From NCBI GenBank assembly GCA_902793125.1, contig CADBCC010000030.1, forward strand, positions 1-32,356: 32,356 bases of DNA. The letters are read 5' to 3'. A program made the translations under genes and the position numbers. The notes beneath the pieces are model-generated. The model did not search any database, was not told where the DNA came from, and saw only the letters and a list, made by a program, of their open reading frames with translations. Numbering within the stretch: the stretch's first letter is position 1; every line of letters begins with the position of its first letter. This DNA is from an uncultured Ruminococcus sp. GTDB lineage: Bacteria; Bacillota; Clostridia; Oscillospirales; Acutalibacteraceae. Of this stretch, positions 24,141 through 32,172 are shown piece by piece.

Positions 24141-25711
24141 TTTTCCTCTTTTAATTCACTAATCAATTCATCCGCGGTTACGGCGCTGCCTCCTGTTGCG
24201 CAGGAAATCTTCGCCGCGGGAGTAGTAAAGAAAATATTATTCATAAAAAAGCTTTTCGCGCCGCGCTCACTCGTAATTTCGCCGTCAAAAAGAAGTCCGC
24301 ACCTGTCTGAAAACTCAGCGGCAAATTCCAAATCATGAGTAACAAGAATAATAGTTAATCCGTTTTCGGTCAGATTTTTTAGGAATCCGCCGAGTTCTTT
24401 TTTAGAGAAACTGTCGAGACCTTTTGTGGGTTCGTCAAGCAGAATTATATCAGGCTTAGTCAAAAGAACTTTTATTATTGCGGCGCGCTGGAGTTCTCCC
24501 CCGCTTAAATCGTACGGATGTGTATTAACATATTTTTCGAGACCGAAACGTTCCAATAATTCTAAATAGGAATTATTTATCGATTTCAAATCTTCCTCAA
24601 GGTTATCTTTAACAAAAACATTTTTCGGATTCTGCGGAAGATAAGCGACCTTGGAGGCGCACTTTATTTTGCCTCTGTAAGGCTTTAGCGAGCCGTTTAG
24701 CAGATTAAGGAGTGTAGACTTTCCGCTGCCGTTTTCGCCTAATACAGCGTAAATCTCGCCTTTTTTCACATTTACAGAAAAATTCTTCAGAATATCTCTG
24801 CTGTTTTTTTGGTATCTGAACCAAAGATTTTTAGCGGATAAAATAACTTCTTTTCTATATATTTCGTTTAAAGAATTATAGTTGCTTTTTATATTATTTT
24901 TATTAAGGAAAGAAATTGCGTCCTTAACCGTTACGGGACATTCGCCGTCTAAGTTAAAACAGTTAAAAATCCTTACGGGTACAGGGAGAGTTTTTTCAAT
25001 TTCCTTTCCCCTGACGCTTTGATATATTTCATTTATAGAATTAACCGCGGTTAGTTTTCCGTCTTCAAGTAAGGCGACTCTATCGGCAAACTTAAAAACA
25101 TCCAAGAGATGATGCTCGGCTATAATAATCGTTGTACCGAATTCATCATTTATTTTTTTAAGGGAATTTATAAACTTTTCGGCAAAGATAGGATCGATCA
25201 TTGAGACAGGCTCGTCGAGAATAATAACTTCGGGATTCATCACCATTACCGAAGCTAAATTCAGAAGCTGTTTCTCCCCTCCCGACAGCGAATCGGTTTT
25301 TCGCTCAAACATATAAGATAAACCGAAAAAATTAGCGAACTCCGCTACTCTCGCGCGTATTGTTTCTTTATCATATCCTATATTTTCAAGTCCGAAAGCA
25401 AGCTCGGAATACACCTTATCGGTAACAATCTGGGATTCAACATCCTGCATTATGAAACCGATTTTTGAGGCGGTTTCCATAGAATTATAATCAGTTATCT
25501 TTTTTCTTTTAAAGAATATTTCTCCTTCTGATTTGCCGAAGGGAGTAAGCTCCTTTTTAAGCATTTTTAACAGAGTGGTTTTACCGCAGCCCGACTGTCC
25601 GATTAAAAGCAGGAACTCTCCTTTTTTTATTTCGAGATTGATGTCTTTAAGGGCGGGAGAATCGGAAGCGTTATACGTAAAGCTCAGATTTTTGAGACTG
25701 AAAATTTCCAT
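24137..25711 (-). CDS. ecfA: ECF transporter ATPase, two ABC domains fused
   Basis: A 524-residue protein with two complete ABC ATPase domains, equivalent to EcfA1 plus EcfA2 in one chain. Domain 1 has Walker A at 38-45 (GQSGCGKT), signature LSGGEKQ at 142-148, Walker B VIILDEP at 162-168 and an AEHH switch at 198-201. Domain 2 has Walker A at 325-332 (GENGSGKS), signature LSGGELQ at 402-408, Walker B IILLDEP near 422-428 and THD near 458-460. It drives import by hydrolysing ATP. The start (AAGGAGGGGATAAT before ATG) lies 28 bases inside the end of ecfT. Both sites look catalytically intact. Confidence 0.93.
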   Translation of the reverse strand: MEIFSLKNLSFTYNASDSPALKDINLEIKKGEFLLLIGQSGCGKTTLLKMLKKELTPFGKSEGEIFFKRKKITDYNSMETASKIGFIMQDVESQIVTDKVYSELAFGLENIGYDKETIRARVAEFANFFGLSYMFERKTDSLSGGEKQLLNLASVMVMNPEVIILDEPVSMIDPIFAEKFINSLKKINDEFGTTIIIAEHHLLDVFKFADRVALLEDGKLTAVNSINEIYQSVRGKEIEKTLPVPVRIFNCFNLDGECPVTVKDAISFLNKNNIKSNYNSLNEIYRKEVILSAKNLWFRYQKNSRDILKNFSVNVKKGEIYAVLGENGSGKSTLLNLLNGSLKPYRGKIKCASKVAYLPQNPKNVFVKDNLEEDLKSINNSYLELLERFGLEKYVNTHPYDLSGGELQRAAIIKVLLTKPDIILLDEPTKGLDSFSKKELGGFLKNLTENGLTIILVTHDLEFAAEFSDRCGLLFDGEITSERGAKSFFMNNIFFTTPAAKISCATGGSAVTADELISELKEEK

Positions 25712-26535
25712 ATTATCCCCTCCTTAATTTCGAAAATAAAAGGTATAAATGATAAAACTAAAAATGAAAAATAACTTATACAATTAAGCAAGCTTAAATC
25801 GGGAAATATAAATTCCGGATAATAGGTAAAAGACGTTCTTCCGATAACTGTTAAAATGAAAAGCACGGCTGAGATAATCAGTAAAAATAAATCGGTCGGC
25901 GTAAATTTAAAGCGTGAGTAAAAAGTTTTATGTTTAAGCAAATAACCCCGGGCGTTCATACTGTCGGAGGTTATTACAGCGTTTTCCATACTTTGCGTTA
26001 TTACCGCGGAGAAAGAGTTTAGATATCTTTTTAAACGGTGGTTTTTAAGGAGCAGTTTTTGCGAAGTATTTACGCTTCGGAAAGTTTTTATAAAATTCGG
26101 AATAAAACGTAAAGTCATAGAAATTACAAGAGCGGTTTTCGGGCTTATTTTCCCGAAAAGAAAAATAATCTTTTCGCTGTCAAAAATAAGATTAAAACAT
26201 TTAAACCAAAAAATAACCTCAACAACCGCGAGCGCGAGTACCGCGCCGTAAATTAAAGCTTCGAGCGTAACGCGGTTATCGTTTATAAAAAACAATACCG
26301 TCTTTCCGTTATGCGAAAACAGCGGATTCAGTACCGCTACGGCTAAAAAAATCAAAAGATAAAAAATTATTGATTTTAAAATATTTTTCTTTTCAAGAAT
26401 TAAAAAACAATAAGAAAGCGCTCCCAACATTCCCGAAGTCAGATAAATAGGATTAAAAGAAAATATTGAGATAAATAATACAAAAATAAAATATGAAATT
26501 AAAAAGTACGGATTAAGGTTTTTAAAACTGTTCAT
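25684..26535 (-). CDS. ecfT: ECF transporter transmembrane coupling subunit
   Basis: A 283-residue EcfT that transmits movement from the ATPases to the S component. Membrane helices lie near 10-45, 53-70, 88-112 and 212-270. The cytoplasmic coupling region (about 140-200) includes ISMTLRFIPNF and ends with the SMNARGY motif (ARG at 195-197) used to contact the ATPase. It overlaps the upstream lipoprotein gene by four bases and ecfA by 28. Having its own EcfT in the operon makes this a dedicated (group I-like) ECF transporter, not one borrowing a shared module. Confidence 0.9.
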   Translation of the reverse strand: MNSFKNLNPYFLISYFIFVLFISIFSFNPIYLTSGMLGALSYCFLILEKKNILKSIIFYLLIFLAVAVLNPLFSHNGKTVLFFINDNRVTLEALIYGAVLALAVVEVIFWFKCFNLIFDSEKIIFLFGKISPKTALVISMTLRFIPNFIKTFRSVNTSQKLLLKNHRLKRYLNSFSAVITQSMENAVITSDSMNARGYLLKHKTFYSRFKFTPTDLFLLIISAVLFILTVIGRTSFTYYPEFIFPDLSLLNCISYFSFLVLSFIPFIFEIKEGIIWKFSVSKI

Positions 26536-27005
26536 TCTTTATACTTATTACCGATATCGGCGCCTAAATCGCAGGTATAAAGCCAGCGGATTTCATCGCC
26601 GTTTTTAAGCTTAAAGGCATTACAGCCTACATTCGGAAATTTTCCGTTTACGCTGTATTCCCAACCCGAAAGATCACCACAGTCGAATTCATAAAGGTAG
26701 TCTATCCCTTTAATGTAAATACTGTCCGCGCTTCCGGAATACTCAAAATGGATTTTATTATTTTTACAGGCGTTTTTAAACGCGGTATAGACTGTATCTC
26801 CTTTTTTAAAGGACATTTTATAATCTTTAAGAATAGCTGCTTTTTTTCGTTTTGAGTTTTTATATTTTACGGCTGTTTCACAATTAATTGAAATTTTTGC
26901 CGTTAATTCTCCCGAATCGGTATTTTTATAGTATTCATCGGGAGTTTTTATTGAACATGATGATAAAAGAAAAATCAGAAGTATAAGGATAATAGTTTTT
27001 TTCAT
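26532..27005 (-). CDS. Lipoprotein with DUF4430 (transcobalamin C-terminal-like) domain
   Basis: A 157-residue surface lipoprotein. A signal peptide ends in lipobox LSSC with Cys17 lipidated. Residues about 65-150 form a DUF4430 domain: KGDTVYTAFKN..., then GWEYSVNGKFPNVGCNAFKLKNGDEIRWLY at about 114-143. The Pfam family is named for similarity to the C-terminal beta domain of transcobalamin and intrinsic factor, which closes over the lower part of bound cobalamin. It overlaps the genes on both sides (4 bases each). In this operon it would be the beta half next to a separate alpha half (27002-28384), close to the transporter at the membrane. Cobalamin binding itself is inferred. Confidence 0.87.
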   Translation of the reverse strand: MKKTIILILLIFLLSSCSIKTPDEYYKNTDSGELTAKISINCETAVKYKNSKRKKAAILKDYKMSFKKGDTVYTAFKNACKNNKIHFEYSGSADSIYIKGIDYLYEFDCGDLSGWEYSVNGKFPNVGCNAFKLKNGDEIRWLYTCDLGADIGNKYKE

Positions 27006-28384
27006 TTTTTACCTCCCGATTTTATCGAAAAAACTATAATATAACCCGCTAAAAGGATAACCGCGTTTATATACTGCGGGTAATTTTCAGTAGGTTTATT
27101 TGGTTTTTTATTCTTCTTAGATTCGGATACAGGTTTTTCTTTTTTTATTATTTCAGCGGATTGTACAGCATTTTTTACTGTTTCGGTTTTTTTATTCTTT
27201 TTTAATTTTGGTTTTGTTTCTTTTTTATTATTTTCTATATTAGAATTATAATCAGGTTTTGAAGCGGTTTTTTTGAAGTTGGTTTTTTTATTATTTGAAG
27301 AAGTTTTTATTTTTTTCTTATGCTTAACGGACGCTTTATTAATCTTTTTATCAACTGATTTTGTAGTGGATTTAACTTTTGCTTTAAAATCGTAAAAAGA
27401 CGCGTTACCGCTTAAAAATCTGTACGAAGCTACAAGCGCGCAAAGGCTCTGGTAGGTTGCGATATTATTTACGGATAAGTCAATCATATGGCGAAATCCG
27501 CCTGAAGAAGTTTTAAAGCAGTTCAGCCCGTCTAAAGGGGTGTTTCCGTTTTGGATAAAGCGGCTGTCGGAGGACGGATTAATACCAAGCGAAGTAAGCG
27601 CAATAATAACCTGAGCGGTGGACTCGGCGGTTATTTTCCCGGAAAAGGACTTAAACGCTCCGCTTTCATCCTGACGTTTTTCGAGGATTTTAAGACAGCT
27701 TTCGATACTGTTTTTTACCTTTAATTTACTTTTATAAGGCGCTAACGACTGCAATACTATTGAAGTAATATCAATATCCGCTCCTTTTCCGAATAACGCG
27801 TAACCGCCGTTTTCGAGTTCAAACGAGAGAATTTTTTCAATTATTTTTTCACGGTCTGTTTTTGAATCTTTCGGGACCGGATAACCTTTTGAATCTAAAA
27901 GCAAAAGCGCGTAACACAGAGAGTTAACTCCCTGCGAATCAAGCTCCTTATATTTTTCGCGATTATAAGTAGCGTCCGCCAAAAGGTTATGACCGTTTAC
28001 GTCGGTAATATCCTCTTTACAGGCTGTAAGAGCTAAAGCTGTCCGCTGCATATCGGTTACTTTTACATTTTCAAGTCCTTTTTCATAAAAAGAGTTAACA
28101 GCATTTTTCAGCGCGTTTATACTCTTTTCGTTCTTGCAGTTGATTCCGTACTGAGACAGGGCTATATAATACCAGTCGGAGCTGTAATCGCCCGCGTTTT
28201 CGCTTAGTTTATCAAGCAGTTCAAAGGTTGATGAGCATTTTAATGAGTTTGTTTTATATAAAATTACACCCTCGACGGAGTTTTTTACGCCGCCGAGAGT
28301 GTTAATATCCGAACAATAGGCGGTAAAAGGTGCAGTTACAGCGAGTAAAACCGAAGCAATAACCGCAATAAACCTTTTACACAT
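27002..28384 (-). CDS. Membrane-anchored alpha/alpha-toroid protein, transcobalamin N-domain-like
   Basis: A 460-residue extracellular protein. It has a signal peptide (about 1-24), then an alpha/alpha-barrel of prenyltransferase/squalene-oxidase-type repeats (about 55-330). Repeat-like helices include MQRTALALTACKED, NSLCYALLLLDSKG, DIDITSIVLQSLAPY and STAQVIIALTSLGINP. Residues about 335-435 are an extremely Lys-rich, low-complexity stalk. A C-terminal membrane helix (about 437-454) with a basic tail anchors it. Human intrinsic factor and transcobalamin have this toroid as their N-terminal cobalamin-binding domain. No prenyltransferase active-site logic is expected for a secreted protein. 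AAGGTGAG precedes the ATG; it lies 12 bases after the previous gene and overlaps the next by four. Confidence 0.86.
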   Translation of the reverse strand: MCKRFIAVIASVLLAVTAPFTAYCSDINTLGGVKNSVEGVILYKTNSLKCSSTFELLDKLSENAGDYSSDWYYIALSQYGINCKNEKSINALKNAVNSFYEKGLENVKVTDMQRTALALTACKEDITDVNGHNLLADATYNREKYKELDSQGVNSLCYALLLLDSKGYPVPKDSKTDREKIIEKILSFELENGGYALFGKGADIDITSIVLQSLAPYKSKLKVKNSIESCLKILEKRQDESGAFKSFSGKITAESTAQVIIALTSLGINPSSDSRFIQNGNTPLDGLNCFKTSSGGFRHMIDLSVNNIATYQSLCALVASYRFLSGNASFYDFKAKVKSTTKSVDKKINKASVKHKKKIKTSSNNKKTNFKKTASKPDYNSNIENNKKETKPKLKKNKKTETVKNAVQSAEIIKKEKPVSESKKNKKPNKPTENYPQYINAVILLAGYIIVFSIKSGGKK

Positions 28385-28396
28385 ATTCTCACCTTA

Positions 28397-29638
28397 TTAT
28401 TTTACTTTTACTTTAATTTTCAGCTTATATCCGCCGTTGGTTGTAACCGTAATAGTAGCTTTACCCTTCTTTTTGGCGGTAATTTTACCCTTTTTGCTTA
28501 CCTTAGCTACGGACTTTTTGGAAGACTTATACTTCTGTGTTCCCGCTTTTCCGGTAATCTTAATCTTAAAAGTTTTACCCTTTTTAAGAGTTATTGACTT
28601 CTTATTAAGCTTGGGATTTTTTACGGTGACTTTAAATTTCTTTGAAACACCGTTATTTTTAACTGTGATAGTAGCTGTACCCTTTTTTCTCGCGGTAACT
28701 TTTCCGCTCTTGTTAACGGAAGCGATACTCTTTCTGTTGGAAATATAAGATGTTTTTCCTACAGGGTTCTTTATTTCCGCGTTTATTTTAAATGTCTGGC
28801 CGCGATAAAGAGTTTTATCGGCGGGTACGGAAACAACGGTATCTTTGCTTTCTGTAGTCGGCGGAACTTCTGTAACAGGTTCGGTTACGGGCGCTGTGGG
28901 CTCAACTGTAGCGGGCTGGGTTTCACCCGAAACAGCCCCGAGTGCGAAATTATAACCCTTAGCGAAGCGTAATACCTGCGGAGCGCCTTTATCGGAGTAT
29001 TTACTTATCTGCGCGTATACTGTATCGTTTTCTTTAAACTTGGAACGGTCGAAATTAACAATACCGTTTTCATCGGATGTATATTCATATTCATTTAAGC
29101 TGAGCTTAGCGCCTGCTACGGGAGCCCAGTCGGAAGTTGACTTCCATTCGCCCAGCTCATCCTGATACCATACGCTGTCGTAGCTTTGTACTTTTATTAC
29201 GCCGTTTTCGACGTCCTTTAAATCAAGAACGGGAACCTGGCAGGGATAGTCGCCGTAAAACAGCACAACGCTGTCGCCGTCTTGAAGCTTATAATCATTA
29301 ATTCCGATATCGGGAACTACTCCGTTTACGCTGTAATACCAGCCGGCATAATCTCCGTACTGTCCTGATTGTTCACCGTTAACTGAACTAATGTAGTTAT
29401 CGGCAATTCCCTCGATTGTAATTGATTCATCGTTGTCGCTGATGTATTGCAAAGCTTTTCCTACGGTGTACTCAATCGGATCGCTGCCTTCGGATGAAAT
29501 ATCCAGGTTACTGTCGTAAATGTTTTTAGTTACACCTTCAATTCTGACACTAAACGAGAGTGCAGACGCCGAAGCGGCGATTACGAAGATAGTTGTAAGA
29601 AGCGCCGCAACAAGCGCTAATGAAATTATTTTTTTCAT
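28397..29638 (-). CDS. Secreted DUF4430 protein with two basic Ig-like domains
   Basis: A 413-residue secreted protein, first gene behind the cobalamin riboswitch. It has a signal peptide (1-26, ending ASASA) and a DUF4430 domain at about 55-130 (AGWYYSVNGVVPDIGINDYKLQDGDSVVLFYGDY). A middle domain (about 135-225) is unassigned. A Pro/Thr linker (about 238-264) leads to two bacterial Ig-like group 2 modules (about 265-340 and 343-413). Each module has a KSIASVNKSGKVTARKKGTATITV-like block and is very rich in Lys. I see no LPXTG motif or membrane anchor, so it is either released or held on the anionic wall by its basic modules. The start is ATG 29638 (MKKIISLAL) behind AAGGAGGATA; a longer frame to 29701 would read through the terminator hairpin and is rejected. 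Confidence 0.88.
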   Translation of the reverse strand: MKKIISLALVAALLTTIFVIAASASALSFSVRIEGVTKNIYDSNLDISSEGSDPIEYTVGKALQYISDNDESITIEGIADNYISSVNGEQSGQYGDYAGWYYSVNGVVPDIGINDYKLQDGDSVVLFYGDYPCQVPVLDLKDVENGVIKVQSYDSVWYQDELGEWKSTSDWAPVAGAKLSLNEYEYTSDENGIVNFDRSKFKENDTVYAQISKYSDKGAPQVLRFAKGYNFALGAVSGETQPATVEPTAPVTEPVTEVPPTTESKDTVVSVPADKTLYRGQTFKINAEIKNPVGKTSYISNRKSIASVNKSGKVTARKKGTATITVKNNGVSKKFKVTVKNPKLNKKSITLKKGKTFKIKITGKAGTQKYKSSKKSVAKVSKKGKITAKKKGKATITVTTNGGYKLKIKVKVK

Positions 29639-29654
29639 TTTATCCTCCTTAAAT

Positions 29655-29677
29655 GAAAAAATGCCCACTTTGGGCAT
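29655..29677 (-). terminator. Riboswitch-controlled intrinsic terminator
   Basis: In the leader of the cobalamin operon, ATGCCCA/TGGGCAT forms a 7-bp stem with loop AAG, then TTTTTTC, five bases before the ribosome binding site. TTGGGCA (29708-29702, minus strand) just after the aptamer is complementary to TGCCCAA (29676-29670) in the terminator 5' arm and can serve as antiterminator. Confidence 0.8.
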
Positions 29678-29714
29678 ACAAAATATAAACCGCGTCTCCA
29701 TTGCCCAAGCACAG

Positions 29715-29880
29715 TTTTAGTACGAGTACGGCAGGTCTCCCGGCTTACATCATATATTACAAAGCGCCTTCCCGAAAACTCAGTGGCATAATGCTTTCTT
29801 TAAAATGAACACGGTAATGGCTGTTGCGGCGGACTTTAACCGCCTTCCCTATTAATTCCCGCGAAACCGTACAAGTTTTA
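29715..29880 (-). promoter_or_regulatory. Cobalamin (B12) riboswitch
   Basis: Read on the minus strand, the leader contains the B12 box TAAGCCGGGAGACCTGC (29747-29731). It is preceded by the conserved GCCACTG and CGGGAAGGC blocks (about 29793-29764) and by GGGAAGGCGG and CCGCAACAG further 5'. A closing helix GTACGG (29872-29867) with CCGTAC (29731-29726) frames the aptamer. These match the cobalamin riboswitch family, which usually turns B12 uptake or synthesis genes off when cobalamin is abundant. It lies directly after a consensus promoter and before a terminator. Confidence 0.93.
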
Positions 29881-29889
29881 TTTTTTTAG

Positions 29890-29918
29890 ATTATAACATA
29901 TTTACTGTAATAAAGCAA
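29890..29918 (-). promoter_or_regulatory. Proximal sigma-A promoter of the cobalamin operon
   Basis: TTGCTT (29918-29913) and consensus TATAAT (29895-29890), read on minus, are 17 bases apart. The expected start near 29883 coincides with the 5' edge of the riboswitch. Confidence 0.8.
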
Positions 29919-29937
29919 GATACTTTTATTCGTGCTT

Positions 29938-29966
29938 ATTATATCAACCAAATCATTAATTGTCTA
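29938..29966 (-). promoter_or_regulatory. Possible distal promoter of the cobalamin operon
   Basis: TAGACA (29966-29961) and consensus TATAAT (29943-29938), read on minus, are also 17 bases apart, 48 bases upstream of the proximal promoter. It would add a 5' extension before the riboswitch. Confidence 0.5.
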
Positions 29967-29974
29967 TTATAAAG

Positions 29975-30017
29975 AAAGACCGAGCCATCCTAAAGAATTG
30001 CACGGTCTTTTATTTTT
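29975..30017. terminator. Terminator between the ABC exporter operon and the cobalamin operon
   Basis: AAAGACCG (29975-29982) pairs with CGGTCTTT (30003-30010) across a 20-base loop. A T-tract follows on plus, and a T-rich stretch (TCTTTCTTTAT) on minus. Its position suggests it ends the exporter operon on minus. 30018-30113 shows nothing else. Confidence 0.6.
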
Positions 30018-30113
30018 TTGGGATAATCTCGGCTATCCCTTTTTTCTGCTTTCTATTTTATAGTATACCGAAGCCTTGAACTTGCCGAAAATGGCGGAGA
30101 GTATTATGGGAAG

Positions 30114-31829
30114 CTATTCGATTATCATCAAACTCTTTTCCGCTTTTTTAACGGAGGTTTTGTTGACTGCTAAAGCGATCACAAAAAATATGAGCGCAAA
30201 AACCGCAGACGTGACAGCAGCGGCCGTAACCGTTTTGCTGTTAAGTAATATCGCGGAAAACTGAGGAATCATAGCGATGATAATAAAAACAAAAAGAGCG
30301 ATATACATCACAAATCCGACGATAAGCGCAACGGCGTTTAAACCGCCCAGCTTGCGTGATATTTCCGTTTCGCTGTCCCTGCTGAAAACCGGACTCTTGG
30401 CGTTGTTCACAAGCATAAGGTTGACAAAAATCAAGTTGCAAAGTATACATACGAACGCGCTATACAGAAATACCCAGCTTTCGGTGAGCAAAACGATACC
30501 TGTCACAATACAAACGATACCGAGAATCAGGATATACGACACGCTTCCAAGCGAACATATCAGCATGGAAAAGCGGAGCTTACTCTTGTAGTAATCCTTA
30601 AAATCAAGCGGCATGGCGCGTAAAATATAGAAGCTTTCACCCTCACGCGAAAAGGCGGTTCCGGCCAAATTGTTTAAACCGCAGGCAAAGCAGGACGCCG
30701 CAACACCGAGAACCAACGCGCATATCAGCGCGGCGCTTGTGGCAACTGAACCATTTACGGAGCTAAAAATCGCGTTTTTGCCAAAAGCGAACGGCAGAAC
30801 AAAAAACAGCGGCCAGATAAAGGTCATGGCAAAACCGTAAATCATATAAGAGGGATTCCTACGCGCGTTTTTCGCCTCGTAAGAAGTCAGCGCTTTCAGA
30901 GCGACGCATTTCTTACGAGCGGAAAGCATACTTTTTTCGACAGGCTTTTTTGCAGAGCCGGTATTTTGCATAGAAAGCGCTGTGGAAAGATAGAACAGCT
31001 TAATAGCAAGCAAAGCTAAAGCGATAACAGCGGCGGTAATACCAAGGCTGATGAACAAACCCATGATACTTCCGTCGAACATAAATCCGCTCATAAACGC
31101 GACGTTTGGGAAATAGTCAGATAAGCCCGCGACCATCGAAATTGTATTCAAAGCAGCGTCAGGGGAATCATTGTTGTTGAGAATACTGCTGACGACCATA
31201 TAGCCGACTGTCAGCACGAGCGTCAGGATACCGCCGATCGCTACCATTATATCGCGATTTCGGATAAATCCGCAGCACTTGAAGATCACGACCGTCATAA
31301 ACGCGGCGATCGCAAGACCTGTCACAGGAATAAGAAAGCTTGAAAGCACAGTGCCGATGTAAAACGCCGCGCCTATTCCTGCCCGTAAGCCGAAGCCGAA
31401 AAAGCTCGCGTTGATCAGAATTAAGCTTAAAACCACAGGGAACTTCAAGGTTACGGTCAGCTTGGCGATTACGATCTGACCTGCCGAAAAAGGCATGGGC
31501 AGTAAAACCGGAAGATCATCCGCAGTATACAGCACAGTGACGATGTTTTTAACCGACAGCACTAAGCTGAACAAAAGCAGTATCATCATCAAAAATCCCG
31601 TAAAGTCACGCAGGGAAATGTACGGCGAGATGAAGGGTTCCGCAAAGTAAGCCGCCATCGCCAAAACCGCGGTCAAAAAAACCAATCCGACAGCGGCAAT
31701 AATTTTCGCAGCCCTCGGTGAGATCAGTGCTTCGCTGCCGCCGATCTTTGATTTGCCGTTACATTTTTCCAAAACGGAAATAAGCTTTCTTACCTTGGAA
31801 AACTCACCGGCTGTTTTTTGATTACTCAT
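30114..31829 (-). CDS. ABC transporter permease, putative exporter
   Basis: A 571-residue membrane protein with about twelve predicted helices in two halves separated by a basic cytoplasmic loop (about 290-320, AKKPVEKSMLSARKKCVALKALTSYEAKNARRNPSYMIYG). This loop and the layout resemble large ABC-2-type permeases that pair with a separate ATPase. The substrate is unknown. Its start overlaps the small membrane protein gene by 8 bases, and the ATPase gene is just upstream, so the three form one operon. Codon choice looks less AT-biased than in the neighbouring ECF operon; this is an impression, not a measurement. Confidence 0.78.
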   Translation of the reverse strand: MSNQKTAGEFSKVRKLISVLEKCNGKSKIGGSEALISPRAAKIIAAVGLVFLTAVLAMAAYFAEPFISPYISLRDFTGFLMMILLLFSLVLSVKNIVTVLYTADDLPVLLPMPFSAGQIVIAKLTVTLKFPVVLSLILINASFFGFGLRAGIGAAFYIGTVLSSFLIPVTGLAIAAFMTVVIFKCCGFIRNRDIMVAIGGILTLVLTVGYMVVSSILNNNDSPDAALNTISMVAGLSDYFPNVAFMSGFMFDGSIMGLFISLGITAAVIALALLAIKLFYLSTALSMQNTGSAKKPVEKSMLSARKKCVALKALTSYEAKNARRNPSYMIYGFAMTFIWPLFFVLPFAFGKNAIFSSVNGSVATSAALICALVLGVAASCFACGLNNLAGTAFSREGESFYILRAMPLDFKDYYKSKLRFSMLICSLGSVSYILILGIVCIVTGIVLLTESWVFLYSAFVCILCNLIFVNLMLVNNAKSPVFSRDSETEISRKLGGLNAVALIVGFVMYIALFVFIIIAMIPQFSAILLNSKTVTAAAVTSAVFALIFFVIALAVNKTSVKKAEKSLMIIE

Positions 31830-32157
31830 CGTCGGTCATCTGCTTACACTTTGACGCAACGATAAAGTAAACGATCAACATAATAATAATGGCGCCAAAC
31901 AAAATCGCTTTAATCACAAAAACATCGTTAATGATTTTTTGAAATTCAAGAAAGTCGACAATACATTCCCCGATCAAAAAGAGACCGGCAACGATATACA
32001 TCACGACATTAATCAGCTTATAAGTGCGTGCGCCTTTCTTTGAATACGAGGCGATTTTCGCTTCCTCGCTTTTTGAAAGTGTACCGGTAAGAAGAATTTT
32101 TATGCCGAAGATAACCAAACCGGCTCCTAATACACCAAACGCAATAGACATAATCAT
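31822..32157 (-). CDS. Small membrane protein of the ABC exporter operon
   Basis: A protein of 111 residues with three membrane helices (about 3-25, 46-68 and 80-105) and an acidic C-terminus (ending MTDDE). I do not recognise the family. The ATG at 32157 is preferred over a TTG at 32172 because GGAGGTAG lies 8 bases before it; the TTG overlaps that ribosome binding site. It lies between the ATPase and permease genes and overlaps the latter by 8 bases, so it may be an accessory subunit of the exporter. Confidence 0.7.
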   Translation of the reverse strand: MIMSIAFGVLGAGLVIFGIKILLTGTLSKSEEAKIASYSKKGARTYKLINVVMYIVAGLFLIGECIVDFLEFQKIINDVFVIKAILFGAIIIMLIVYFIVASKCKQMTDDE

Positions 32158-32172
32158 TTTTACTACCTCCAA

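Noticed and set aside
29639-29701. N-terminal extension of the DUF4430-Ig protein (METRFIFCMPKVG...)
   Set aside because: It would translate through the riboswitch terminator hairpin and has no ribosome binding site; the internal ATG has AAGGAGGATA and starts a signal peptide.
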